Source of the DNA: Lingula anatina
Taxonomy: Eukaryota > Brachiopoda > Lingulata > Lingulida > Lingulidae
DNA: 64,000 bases
Direction: 5' to 3'
NCBI RefSeq assembly: GCF_001039355.2
Contig: NW_019774513.1
Coordinates: forward strand, 178,481 to 242,480
The translations under genes and the position numbers were made by a program. Shown in pieces: positions 1-10,652 of this stretch (position 1 is its first letter; every line of letters starts with the position of its first letter). The notes under the pieces were generated by a model, which did not search any database, had not been told where the DNA came from, and saw only the letters and a list, made by a program, of their open reading frames with translations.

Positions 1-954
1 GTATTTTTCATGAATATCTAATATCAATACATATACTTGACGTTTAATGATAATGCATATGCTATAACCCAGCAACTAACAAAGCGATCCTACGTATTTT
101 TCCGACAATGGAAAGCGTTTTTTGGTTTGGTTTTCCTTTGAAAAACATTACACAAAAATTATGAACGGATTATGACGAAATGTTCAGGGTAGGTCAGAAA
201 TAGACCAAGGAATACATACTTCGGCTTTGCGCTGAATCATAAGTAAATCAAACAATCAATTAGTTAGCAAATTATATTTTCAGTATAGGTCAGAAATGGG
301 CCAAGAAAGAAATTATTAGATTTTGGTGCTAATTATTATGTTTATTCATTAATGTTTTATTGCTAGTTAATTATTTGTCTTGGTAGAGGTTAATTGTCCT
401 CCTCTCGCCCTACCTGTACTGGTATGTAACTAAAACCTGAATCTTGAAAAGACATGGCATTTCGGAAGAAAAATTTGAGAGAATTAAATTAGAATCGAAT
501 TATTTTCTCCTAGGGTGTGTCACTATATATTGTGCTAGTTGTACTATTGGTGAAGAATTATGGGTAGTCATTGTTCATTTGATCAGTTAGCGCAAAGCAG
601 TTGACAGGAAAGTTTTTATTTTGTCTTTCGTCTTTTTGCTTCGGTTATTGTTGTTTCATTTTGTTGAGTACATATAATTTTTTTAAAACTACATTTGTTT
701 TTGTTGTAATGATTATTTCCATTCTTTAAATTTTTGGTAAAAAGCAAGTATGTGCATGTTAGTGTGTAGGCCTACATGTACAGTGTAGAAGCGAGTGTGT
801 CGTTTTACGTTAGAATGTTTACGATCATGTGCTTATGTATGAATACTTGTGTGAGTAATGATATTTTATGTTGTTTAAATTCCAGATAATGCTAGCGCTA
901 GTTGGGGTGCAATTGTTGTTCATTAATATATTAAATTAATGGTTTTGATTAATA

Positions 955-1130
955 AGAGCTGTTTGGGAGGTGGTTTCTTCCTGTGTATTGGAGAGAAATG
1001 TTTAGAAGAGCTGTTTTGGAGGTGGTCTCCCGGTGATTTCCTATGTAAGAGAAAGGTTGAGCTCAGAACAGCTGTTTGGGATGTAATATCCCTGTGATTC
1101 CTTTTTTATTTGTAAAAAGGAGAGATGATA
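955..1130. repeat. Three degenerate ~55-base tandem units
   Basis: Three successive units start with agagctgtttgggaggtgg (955), agagctgttttggaggtgg (1007) and a variant agaacagctgtttgggatgt (1065). Each is followed by a cctgtgatt-like stretch and a gagaaa or ggagag motif. The units lie upstream of the IAP linker exon, probably within an intron. They have no open reading frame. Confidence 0.55.
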
Positions 1131-1387
1131 CAGATGCTTGGTGAGGAGAGGGTCTCCTTGTGTATATGATCTATTTATTTAATTATGGTGGTTTGTTGTT
1201 CATTATTAAAGATTTTTTCTAACTGCGTCCAATTGCACTTTATATGTTGTTTGTGTTGTTTTATTCGTAATGTTATGCAGTGTTGGTTATTGTCTGGGAG
1301 AACCATATATACAGGTTTTTCTCATATGCTGTTTTTGTAGTAAATAACAGTTTTGCTGCAAATGATGGCCCTACCCTTCCCTTGCAG

Positions 1388-1629
1388 CATTCTGGAACCA
1401 GTTGATACAATGGAACAGGAAAGTGAACATAACCATACTATGCAGAATCAGCGGGTACTTTACAGAGGTATTGGGATACACGATGACACAGAGGATGTCC
1501 CGAACACAAATCTGACCTCTGTTGTTTCTGCCAGCAATGGGAACCTGCCTGGAAGCAACCAGACTTCCACCAGGGTTCCTTGCCAGGTGTTGGATGCTGA
1601 GATGCCAGTGGACGACAGGGGGGATTTGG
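1388..1629 (+). CDS. Probable penultimate exon of an inhibitor-of-apoptosis (BIRC-type) gene, linker region
   Basis: This is an internal exon bounded by a pyrimidine-rich acceptor (cttcccttgcag, ending at 1387) and a consensus donor (gtgagta at 1630). It encodes about 80 residues of acidic, polar, low-complexity sequence with no BIR fold (includes MEQESEHNHTMQNQ and VPNTNLTSVVSASNG), which fits the linker between the BIR repeats and the RING of IAP proteins. The reading frame leaves one base, G, at the donor. The RING exon at 4026 needs exactly two bases (AT) to complete its first codon, giving Asp at the junction, so the two exons join in frame. Upstream BIR exons are not seen in 1-1387 and must lie left of the window. 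Assignment to the gene is inferred from phase, strand and order. The sequence itself is not diagnostic. Confidence 0.6.
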
Positions 1630-1656
1630 GTGAGTACGACCTCTGTAGGACCTTTT

Positions 1657-1860
1657 CAGTGGCGGATTTAGGGGGAAGCAGGGGGGTCCTGACCCCCTTC
1701 GATTTTTGAAAAAAAATGACAAATGGACCCCTCTTGAAATTAGAATTTTGACTAGCTGAATCATAGCTCTCTACAGTACCAAATGCCACCATTCTCCTTC
1801 TAAAATACCAAAACATTTTCGGGCCCGGTGCCCCGCCATGGAGGGGGAGGGGTTCGGTAC
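1657..1860. mobile_element. Fragment of a short DNA transposon inside the IAP intron
   Basis: It begins with CAGTGGCGGATTTAGGGGG, a start typical of terminal inverted repeats of short hAT-like elements in invertebrates. It continues with G- and C-rich runs (gggggtcctgacccccttcg). I could not find the matching inverted end, so the right boundary is approximate and the element may be truncated. It starts only 28 bases after the splice donor at 1630. Confidence 0.4.
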
Positions 1861-2639
1861 TTCGGGAGTTTACTAAATACTCGCTGCGTAGACCGTCAGT
1901 GCGATAAAGAGCTTCAAGGGAGGCTGTTAATCGTTGTAATGTGCAATTTGAGCATGTATGTATTCTGATATGCCCATATCTTATGATTGTTTGGTGTTTT
2001 ATGTGCTACAATTATAACAGTGTTAAAGAGTCCTTAAAGAACCTTGAAAACCAGGAGGTACGTTGCAACTAATAACTAAATCGTACCGAACCACGACCAT
2101 TGCGCAGTGCTTTGTCTTTTTCAATACTGTAACGAGTTTTCAGATGGTTCAAAATCAAGCTGACATGAAATTCCACATGAATTTTTCATTTAACCTAAAT
2201 CTGTTGCATTACTAGTACTTTACAGATATGTTCATTGCACAACCCAAGATTAAAAATTTGGAATGTGATTTAGATATCGAATAGTAATCATTTTTTTCCT
2301 AATAATTGATTTTCATATACAGACTTGACATTTAATATGGAGTATTTTTTCCAAATCACTTTTCATCAAATTTTTCCTATTTAGCTGACTGATAAATGAA
2401 AATAGAGATTAAAATCGTGTTTTAATAACTTTAAATGATCTCTTGGTGTCATTGTGACATCAGTTCATGAAATGAATTCGCCAGTGAAGCAAACAAAAAT
2501 ACATTGCCTATTCTATGTCATACGACAACCTTTAAAATCGGTATTTTAGATCACCATATTTTACAAATTAATGCCTGTAAAAGAGTTACACGCCCCACAA
2601 AGGACTTTCATGTCAGTGTCTAGTCACAGCAACGGTCGC

Positions 2640-3590
2640 TGTTACGCCTGGCTTCTTCAAGCTGATACCAGGTCTCTCAAGTCGCGGAGGCATTTCTTGG
2701 GATAGGTTTTTAGAGTTCAATCTGGAATAACATTACAGGCATTGGTCAAAACTTGTCCAGTTTGGTTCAGTTTTGTTGCACGACATGTGGGCCGTTGATT
2801 GGGCAAGTAATGGCTTACCCACATATCGCCTATGTGGTTCAAATATGGCGATTTTGATGACCAAGGTAACTGTTCATTCTGCTGGTTCTGTAAGTTATCT
2901 GCTATTAAAAGTGCTCTGTGTGAACCAGCACTATCACCATGATACCTAAAATTGTTCCTAAGGCGCCCCCTATCAAATGATAGTCAAATGGTTCCCAGAT
3001 TATTCCTTTATTTGATCTGGTTCAGGTTTTCATCGATGACTACTATTGGTGTTTTGGCACCAATGTGGTATCCAGTCCAGATGCTGACGCTGTCAATGAC
3101 CCTAGTCACTTTGGACTCTGCACACTCTTCATTATAGGCCTCTTCTGGTTGTCTGTAAACTTTGTTTTGACTAGTTGAGCGGTAGAGGTAAAATCTGACC
3201 TCAGTAAAGAAAGTAATGTGGTTTCAGTGTTCAACCCAGAAACGGTCATGGTCCCCAATTCATTAAAGAAACAGACGACGCTGTTTTGCCTTTTACAGTG
3301 GGTTCCCCAGAGGTCGTCTGATATTCTAACCTTTTTAAAACAAGTTTGTTGCTCGATAGGGGCCTTGAAAAACGAGTTTTGATAGCAATCTACCCCTCAT
3401 TCTGAACGGACTGGGTGGTTTTTGTTTAGTTGCAGCAGCATATCCCGACAGACAATGAGCCCTGTACCCTGGTTATAAGAATTTGATACATTGGGTGTGG
3501 CCTCTGTGTAGGTACATCAGTCTGGACATTACTCTATAAAACTGTGCGGACCGTTCTGTTTGGCGCAATAATCTGTCTGGCAATGTCTGT
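2640..3590 (-). pseudogene. Decayed Tc1/mariner transposase, antisense in the IAP intron
   Basis: Reading the - strand piecewise gives recognisable Tc1-family blocks in the right order. Around 3225-3105 it reads FTEVRFYLYRS and VYRQPEEAYNEECAE (family ..DESRF.LYRSDGR..VYRRPGER). Around 3090-3019 it reads IWTGYHIGAKTPIVVIDENL (family VWAGIS..GRTPLVVIDGNL). Around 2940-2880 it reads HGDSAGSHRALLIADNLQ (family QDNARSHTAR). Around 2860-2805 it reads WSSKSPYLNHIGDMW (family WPAYSPDLNPIEHLWD). The frame is broken by several stops and shifts, and the conserved Asp of the SPDLNPIEHLWD block is Tyr here, so no active enzyme can be made. The terminal repeats could not be delimited, so the edges are approximate. 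Confidence 0.8.
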
Positions 3591-4025
3591 CTTTTAAGCA
3601 CCATTCTACCACAGATAAAGCATTTTTCAAAACACCACCTAGCTCATTTTACGCACTGCAATACAGTGCGCTTGCATGCAAAATTTCAAATTCTTTTATT
3701 ATATATGCAGTAGTTGCCGACATATGGATACTTTTTTGACAGAACCATGCTTTGGCACACTCAACCTTGGACCAGTCTAAAGGTGCACTGCCCAATTAAA
3801 ACATTGCATATTGCATGATGCAGCAGTGCAATAGACATGGTAGTCAGTTATTTTGTAGCGACACACTTGACTACACACTTCTCCATTCACATATCTTATA
3901 TGAGAACGGATTTCTTTGAAAAAAGAACGCATTTTTATTTAGTCATATCTTCGAAACTGAAATATTCCATATTAAATGTCAGGTCTGTATATATATAATC
4001 TTGTGATCAGGTATATATATTTCAG

Positions 4026-4222
4026 ATATCCAATCTCTCATTGAGGAAAATCAGCGTCTTAGAGATGAACGGATCTGTAAAATCTGCATGGATGAGGAGA
4101 TCAGCATCACATTTCTACCATGTGGTCACTTGCTCTCTTGCGCAGAGTGTGCTCCGGCGTTGAAAAGCTGCCCCGTATGCAGAGTTACGATCAAAGGCAC
4201 TGTGCGCACAATCCTTTGCTAA
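4026..4222 (+). CDS. Terminal RING-finger exon of an inhibitor-of-apoptosis protein (BIRC2/3/7-like)
   Basis: Last coding exon of an IAP E3 ubiquitin ligase. After a tatatatttcag acceptor it reads IQSLIEENQRLRDERICKIC, followed by MDEEISITFLPCGHLLSCAEC, the CPVC pair and the terminus IKGTVRTILC, then TAA. These are the C3HC4 RING ligands in order (C-x2-C, C-x-H, C-x2-C, C-P-x-C). The leading LIEENxRLRDER helix and the KGTVRT tail at the extreme C terminus are specific to the IAP RING, where the tail supports dimerisation and ligase activity. In known family members this RING ubiquitinates caspases, IAP partners and itself in the cytosol. The start is set by the acceptor: the first codon is split (G|AT) and matches the donor phase at 1629. 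The 3' UTR is unmarked. AATAAA occurs at 5177 and at 7454, and either could be the poly(A) signal. Confidence 0.93.
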
Positions 4223-4571
4223 GCGGCCCTTATATATATATATAAGAGGCGTGGAGAGAGCATGAGGCTCTGGTGTGTTTATATATTTTAGTGATATGGT
4301 TTAGGGAGCGTTCCCATAAACCCATTGTATTAGCTGGATCGATCTAACTCTACGGGGACACTTGCTAAATTGCATACAATGAAAGCGGTAGAAAATGCTG
4401 CCATGCCTATTCAGAATGCTAGGGGGTTATTAACGAAAGCCAATTAGTTAGTTTTTATGTATCGCACTTTGTTAGTGTAGAACTATAGACTTCTAGAGTG
4501 TGTATAGTTGACGTACTAACCAGTTTGGTGTATAAACCAGTTAAGCTATATGTTTATATATATGTATTATC

Positions 4572-5171
4572 TTACTAGTATTGTACTGTTAATCTAAATG
4601 GGTGTTGTGTTTGCTTTGGGTGAACAGGTGCACAAGGTTTCTTTAGCTCCTCTAAGATGAACTTCTGTATTTGGAAGAGACAACTGTATTTCATATACAA
4701 TAGTAGAAATATTAAGTGCATATCATTGTCATAGATAAAAAAAGATGGTTGATTCTCTTAAGTTGACCCAAGGGACACTGAAGACCTGGGGATTGGCTCT
4801 GGATGTACCCACTATGTAGGGAGCTACTTCAGGAGATATCTCAGTTAACTTGAATCTGAAGTAACAGGCTGGTCAGAAGGGGTTATTTTATCTGTCGCAG
4901 AGGAGCAAATGATTACTAGTATTGTACTGTTAATCTAAATGGGTGTTGTGTTTGCTTTGGGTGAACAGGTGCACAAGGTTTCTTTAGCTCCTCTAAGATG
5001 AACTTCTTCTGTATTTGGAAGAGACAACTGTATTTCATATACAATAGTAGAAATATTAAGTGCATATCATTGTCAAAGATAAAAGAAGATGGTTCATTCT
5101 CTTAAGTTGACCCAAGGGACACTGAAGAACTTGAATCTGAAGTAACAGGCTGGTCAGAAGGGGTTATTTTA
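4572..5171. repeat. Direct duplication in the presumed IAP 3' region
   Basis: Copy 1 (about 4572-4891) and copy 2 (about 4914-5171) share long identical stretches, for example from ttactagtattgtactgtta to ctcctctaagatgaacttc, and again gaatctgaagtaacaggctg to the end. Copy 2 lacks about 60 bases present in copy 1 (acctggggattggctctgga onwards) and has an extra ttc. There is no 'n' between the copies, so this looks like a genuine local duplication. Confidence 0.85.
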
Positions 5172-5812
5172 TTTAAAATAAAATCTGACTAAGCAATATT
5201 AAAACCTGATGGTTTTATCATTGCTTTAAATCAGCACAAAGATATATGCATTATTGAATATTAAGATGCAGGAAATCCGGTATCTGGATGAAAATAAGGG
5301 TTACAATATCCTTAAAATCTGACTAGGCAATATTAAAATCTGATTAGGTAAGATTGTAATTTCAATTTGCCAGAAGAAACATGAAAAAAATTAAAGGGAT
5401 AATAACTCTTTGTTTTGGCCAAAAAATGAATTTTCCTGGAATAAACAACAAATTTCCCATACTTACCAATGGTTAATGAATCCATTTTTACATTCAAAGT
5501 TAGTCTCTGTTTTTTCTAAAAAGTTTGGTTTTTTGTTAAAATCTCTTAAGAGATTATAACAGATTATAGCCACCAATGGAGGTCACGTGGTCTGAAGACA
5601 AGCTCAGATATCAGAATAATAGCTATAACTGCTGTTTTTGCCGTAAAACAGAATATATTATATTTCTATGAGTTATTCACAATGTTTTTATTGTGAAATA
5701 TAGACCTCACACGAAGAGTTATTATCCCTTAAGTGAATATCAATGTAAAAATAGTAAAAGCACATTATAGCTGTGTTTTTTATCTTTTGATGATCATTAA
5801 TTAGCAAAGTCG

Positions 5813-6927
5813 AGATTATAGGAAGCATAATTTTAAATTCAACATAAGCTTAGATTTTATGACTATTTTGGTACTAGTACATGCTGAAAGTAATCTTAAT
5901 CGTTAGAGGTAGGTAAATATGAAACTGAATTTACAGTTGATGGTGTTGTCAGATATATCTTGTCAGAATAACTTGAACCATATATATATATATATATAAA
6001 GAATGGTGGAATTTTTGTCGTCAGAAAAAATTGTAGAACAGTAATGTATCATTGACAAATGCGATTTAGGTGCCTCGCCTCTAATTGTGGACCGAGGTAA
6101 ACACGGCAGTGCAGTAGTCAGGCCTACACAACTATACCAGACTCGGCACCGAATGGTCCCGAATTCACCGGTAGATCGCATTTCACACTATCATACCCCG
6201 TAACAAATTTTGAGATGAGATGCACTACTTTCCAATCCCGCTCAGAATCATCCCTATCACATAGCGTACTACACAAGAGCCGTGTCGCGTCTGATACTTC
6301 GAAGCGCGTACTGATACACAGCTTGAAAACGGGTAGTGTGGTCTAGTCTACCGGTGAATTCAGGATCATTCGGTGCAGAGTCTGGTAGTTGGGTAGGCCC
6401 GGTAGCCCTGCCTGTTTAGGGAATGGGGGTGGTGGACTGGTTACAGGGAGCGCTTCTCAGCCCAAAAGTGACCTTCATCTGCTACAAGTCCAGGGAGAGG
6501 GGAGAGAAAAAGATGCCAAATTTGGGGGTGAGGGGGGTGAGGAGGGGCTCGGTCAGTAAAAAAAGGTATCCCCCTTTTGTTGGATGATTTTCGCCAATGG
6601 TGTCTCGCCATGTTAATGATACTAGCCATCTTGTCTTATTTTATTCGTTTCATGTTTGATCACAAGTGTCTCGCTTGTGGCAAGTTGGATGATTATCAGA
6701 TTCTTCTAAAACACTTCGATACGAGCTGGAGGGTTTACAATGTACATTGAGCGTGTAAACTGCTCGAGAGTCAGAGGTCGAGAAATGGCCTAATCACCCC
6801 TTTAAACTCATTTCCTTAATTAACACTAAAGCAATGTCATACCTACCTCTAACAATTAAAATAATTATCAAAATAAGTAATGACATCTAGGACTGTGGCG
6901 AATTAGACATTATGCTTCCTATAATCT
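5813..6927. repeat. Large imperfect fold-back (inverted) repeat
   Basis: Three nested inverted pairs share one centre. AGATTATAGGAAGCATAAT at 5813-5831 pairs with 6909-6927. GTTAGAGGTAGGTA at 5902-5915 pairs with 6840-6853. A ~54-base arm at 6121-6175 (ggcctacacaac ... gaattcaccggtaga) pairs with 6347-6399 with few mismatches. The arms are separated by unpaired stretches, so this is a decayed fold-back element or nested inverted-repeat transposons. No coding sequence was recognised inside, and its origin is unknown. Confidence 0.7.
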
Positions 6928-7469
6928 AAAATTTGACAGTTAATGAGGAAAATTCAGCATACATTGTATTTAACTATATTCATGATGATATTCCCTTAAT
7001 ATTTCTGCTGTTATGCTGAATTTTAACCACACTTAAAATATAGTCAAATCTTAATTTAGCATAATTGCAGTTTTAATTTGACCTAGGCCAAATTTAAATC
7101 TGACTGGATTTCAATTTCACCTGCAGCATAAATCTTACAGAGATACACACAATGGACAATGGAACTGTCACCCCCTGAATCAGAGTAATCAAAGTAGGTA
7201 GATCTTGAGTTGTAATAATGCTTGGTCTACTTATAATGTGACTGATGAGTATAAAACTGCTGTACCATGGAATTGTATTGTTGATCTTTTTGTGAAATTT
7301 GATATTAATAAAATGATAGGCCTACCAGGAGAATATCATTACACAGTCATAAATCTCTCTCAAAGTATTGGTTCAGTAAGGGTGACACTTCTGTTGTCCG
7401 GTGTGTGTACTTATAGTTTTGTGTACTGAACTTGAGTTTTGTAGCTTATTAGACAATAAACGGATTTGG

Positions 7470-8810
7470 TGTTGGTTTTCATGTTGGTGGACATTATTGA
7501 ATGATATTTTTATGAATTTGGAAATTAATAGTGTTGACTTCTACCGCGGGTATATCTTTTATTAATTTTGGGATGTGTAAAAGTAAAGGGGAGAATTTAC
7601 TGGAGTGAGTATCATAAACATCATTGTTAAAATTGAGTGATGCGAAGTGTTATTTTAGTGGGGAAATATCAGTGTAAATTTGTGGTAAGGGGGTGTTCCA
7701 GTATGGTATTGTCCAACACTGGAGCTTCGAACAGGATACAGTCGAGATGGGTTTGCATTTAGTACCTCACTAATCCCTTAGATAAATAAAAATAATAAAT
7801 AAATTAAATTTAAAAAAAGTACTCACACCACCCCAGGAGCATACACGCATTGTGGTCAGAGTTTTACACCACAAGAAAATAAATACATGATTAGGATAAT
7901 AAATGTTAGAAAACTTTACTCACGTCAGGTCTAGTTGTCATACATATGCATCATTAGCGAGGAAATTTGTTATTTTTTGGGACTACTAGAGCTTTAACTT
8001 ATCTCGTCATTACGCAGTCATTATTGTGATCGGGTTCGCCTTGACACAGATTTACTAAAAAAAAAAAAACGAAATTACAATGTTGCGTGGCAGTGAAATC
8101 ACAGGCAGTGATTTGATATAAAATGCGGTAGAGAAGCTAGCAACTGCACAATATCATCTCCACCGCCACATCCCCGCTATAGTTTTTTCCTGTTGTAGGT
8201 GTATGATATTACAACGACGCCTTATGCCTTTATAATTGCCAAATAGCAGCATTTTTACGCTATATACGTACCAAAGAGCGGTATTTTTGGCTTTGAAGGG
8301 AGATGCCCCCTGTACCCCTCTCTCTTTGTTATGCGCTTGAGGAGGCGACCGATCCCACCTGAGCACACACGGGGTGACAAATAAGTTGCTTGCCTCCCTG
8401 CACAACAGCGAACCATAATACGAGGTCCTCTGTGCACGGGACTTTATACCCACCGCCCCGTAACGTTTTCACTTAGATCCAGCTCCAGGGAGAGAAATAG
8501 AGTCAGAGGGAGTGAGAAAGAGAGATAAAAGAACGGACGACTTAGCTACCGCGCCCACGGCACCAACCACACGCGCGATTAACTTCTCGGCTGTGAACGA
8601 GGGAAAGTGACATTAAGAGAAAAGAACTTAGACACGGGGCTTTAACTTTATCTGCAATCCAGCACGGTCAGTAAGTTTAAGGCTTATTGATTATCACTAT
8701 CGGTGAACGAGCAAGAAAGACGTGACCGTTAAAGACCAGTGATTTACCCACTGGAGTGAAAACGCTAACAAACACGTTAAGGTAGGCTCTGTAAAAGCGG
8801 CGAACTTCTT
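7470..8810. other. Intergenic stretch and 5' region of the secreted Cys-rich gene
   Basis: No gene seen in 7470-8100. 8116-8122 contains a TATAAA-like box (gatataaaatgcgg). It is followed by a more GC-rich stretch (8280-8800) with purine-rich sequence and no ATG-led frame of note, consistent with promoter and 5' UTR of the gene whose start codon is at 8830. The TATA assignment is only positional. Confidence 0.3.
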
Positions 8811-8829
8811 TGGATTGAAGAACGACACA

Positions 8830-9013
8830 ATGTTTGGTAAAACTGGGGTTACTGCAAAGAAGACCGGACAGAGAAGATCGTCTTACGTAGTGTCACTGTT
8901 GCTCCTGACGCTGCTGTGCTCCTTGCTGGTTGAGACAGAAGCGGGCAGGAGGGGACGGGAGAGAGAATCGGCCGCCAAGGCACCTGTTCGTAAAGAACGA
9001 GAAGAATTAAAAG
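8830..9013 (+). CDS. Exon 1 of a secreted Cys-rich protein: signal peptide and basic pro-region
   Basis: The open frame begins at the ATG at 8830. In-frame codons just upstream (from TTG at 8815) do not supply another ATG. It encodes 61 residues: a basic N-terminus, a hydrophobic core YVVSLLLLTLLCSLLV (residues 19-34), a likely signal-peptidase site after VETEA, then a highly basic segment GRRGRERESAAKAPVRKERE with dibasic sites that could be processed. It ends gaattaaaag|gtaacg, a good donor, leaving one base G. Exon 2 (18851, copy at 23672) needs two bases, CA, so the junction codon is GCA (Ala). Phase, strand and order link the exons across a ~9.8 kb intron. The family is not recognised. 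The prediction of secretion is from the hydrophobic core. Confidence 0.72.
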
Positions 9014-9835
9014 GTAACGATACGTTAACTTTTCCTCTTAGAAAGTCTTATGTCGGTGTATTTATCTCAAGTATGCATGTAGTGCGAATCTGACTTTCAA
9101 AAAATGTTTGCTAAAGCAAATACTGAAAAACACATCTGATATACATGTACATGTATTTCTGTTGTGGTAAATATCTAATATATAAATATATGAATATCTA
9201 TAAGTCTAATAGTCTTAAATCTGATCTTTTCTAATTCTATTTGCGGACGTAGCTTTGTCGTTTTAATATTTTTTTCAAGAGAGATAAAAATTTAAAAGGG
9301 CGGAAGAGCCACATTAATCTTGAAAGAAAAAAGGACTGAAGAAAAAAAAGAGCTCTTTTATTCCTTTACGGTGAATTACAGAAAGATACGTAATTCTCCG
9401 TGACCTTGCGTCTTGTGTGGTTTGAGGCACCTCCCTGCACTGCCGTCTCTGAGACCTCGGCTGTTCTTTTTGGGGTAAGCACACAGGCCGATGGCACAGT
9501 AGTCCCCAAAAACGGGCGAACATCTCTTTTTATTCAAACCCACCAATTCTAACGCTGCGTGACACTTCTATTATCTGCGGGTTACACGGCAAATCTTCCA
9601 GACGTGGTGTAAGATTACGAACTGTTGAAACAGATTTTCTCCCAATTTTCCGCTTCCACTGAATAACGTGAAGAGACTTGTTCGTCTTACTTTTATAGGA
9701 TTATTTGCTTTACCTTGACTGTCATTTGAGATCAGTTGCTCAGTGAACTGAAGTATAAGGGACATTCCTTGAGAGGCTGACTGTATTCTGTGTGACTTTG
9801 CAGGCGGAGAAGCAAAATCACGCTTTGTCCTCGCT

Positions 9836-9874
<39 letters not shown>

Positions 9875-10601
9875 GTCGGTCTATACACTTGCATAAAAAT
9901 TTAGGCAATATCGTTTTGAATAAATTATTAAGTAACCATATGTGAACTTAGGTAAATATTTCAACCAAATATTGAAAGATAATGCACCCACTATTTATTA
10001 CTTCTTATAGACACTGAAGATTCTCCCGCCACATTACATATTTTTTTAATTATTAAAAAAAATCATGTTTCCCAACTTTATTGGTCGTGTGTATATAGAG
10101 GCGAGCCTATAAACGTGCAGCGTGTGTACACGTGCAGTGCCCAATTATGATGATAAACCTAAATTTGTCTAATGACCCTACCTTTTACCAGGGCTGCAGA
10201 TTAATTATGTACACTTTTCTCCTACGTGGTGGTTTATGTCATGAATTAGCCAGAGCCATACCAGGGAATATCTAAAATAGGACCAATTTGTGGCACAAAA
10301 TAGGGCACAATGACATTAGAGATAATAAACACAAGTTATTTTTAAAACATAGCTGGTTTATATCAGGGTTATAATGATGGAAATTGCCTAATGAATCTAG
10401 TTAGCCATTTCCTGCCTTGGTGATTAGCGTTGATCATCATTTGACCCCTTTTTGAAATTAAGAAAGCGGGAGTTAAATAAGGATGGAAATTGCCTTATGA
10501 GTCCAGTTATAGATCGCCATTTCCTGTCTTGATGTAATCATATGGACACTTTGAGAAAACAGAAATATGTAAGATACAGGAAGATTCCGGGTTTATTTCC
10601 T

Positions 10602-10652
<51 letters not shown>

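Noticed and set aside
7205-7429. 74-codon + strand frame between the IAP and Cys-rich genes
   Set aside because: It starts with a non-ATG codon, has no domain or splice context, and is more likely part of a 3' UTR ending near AATAAA at 7454.
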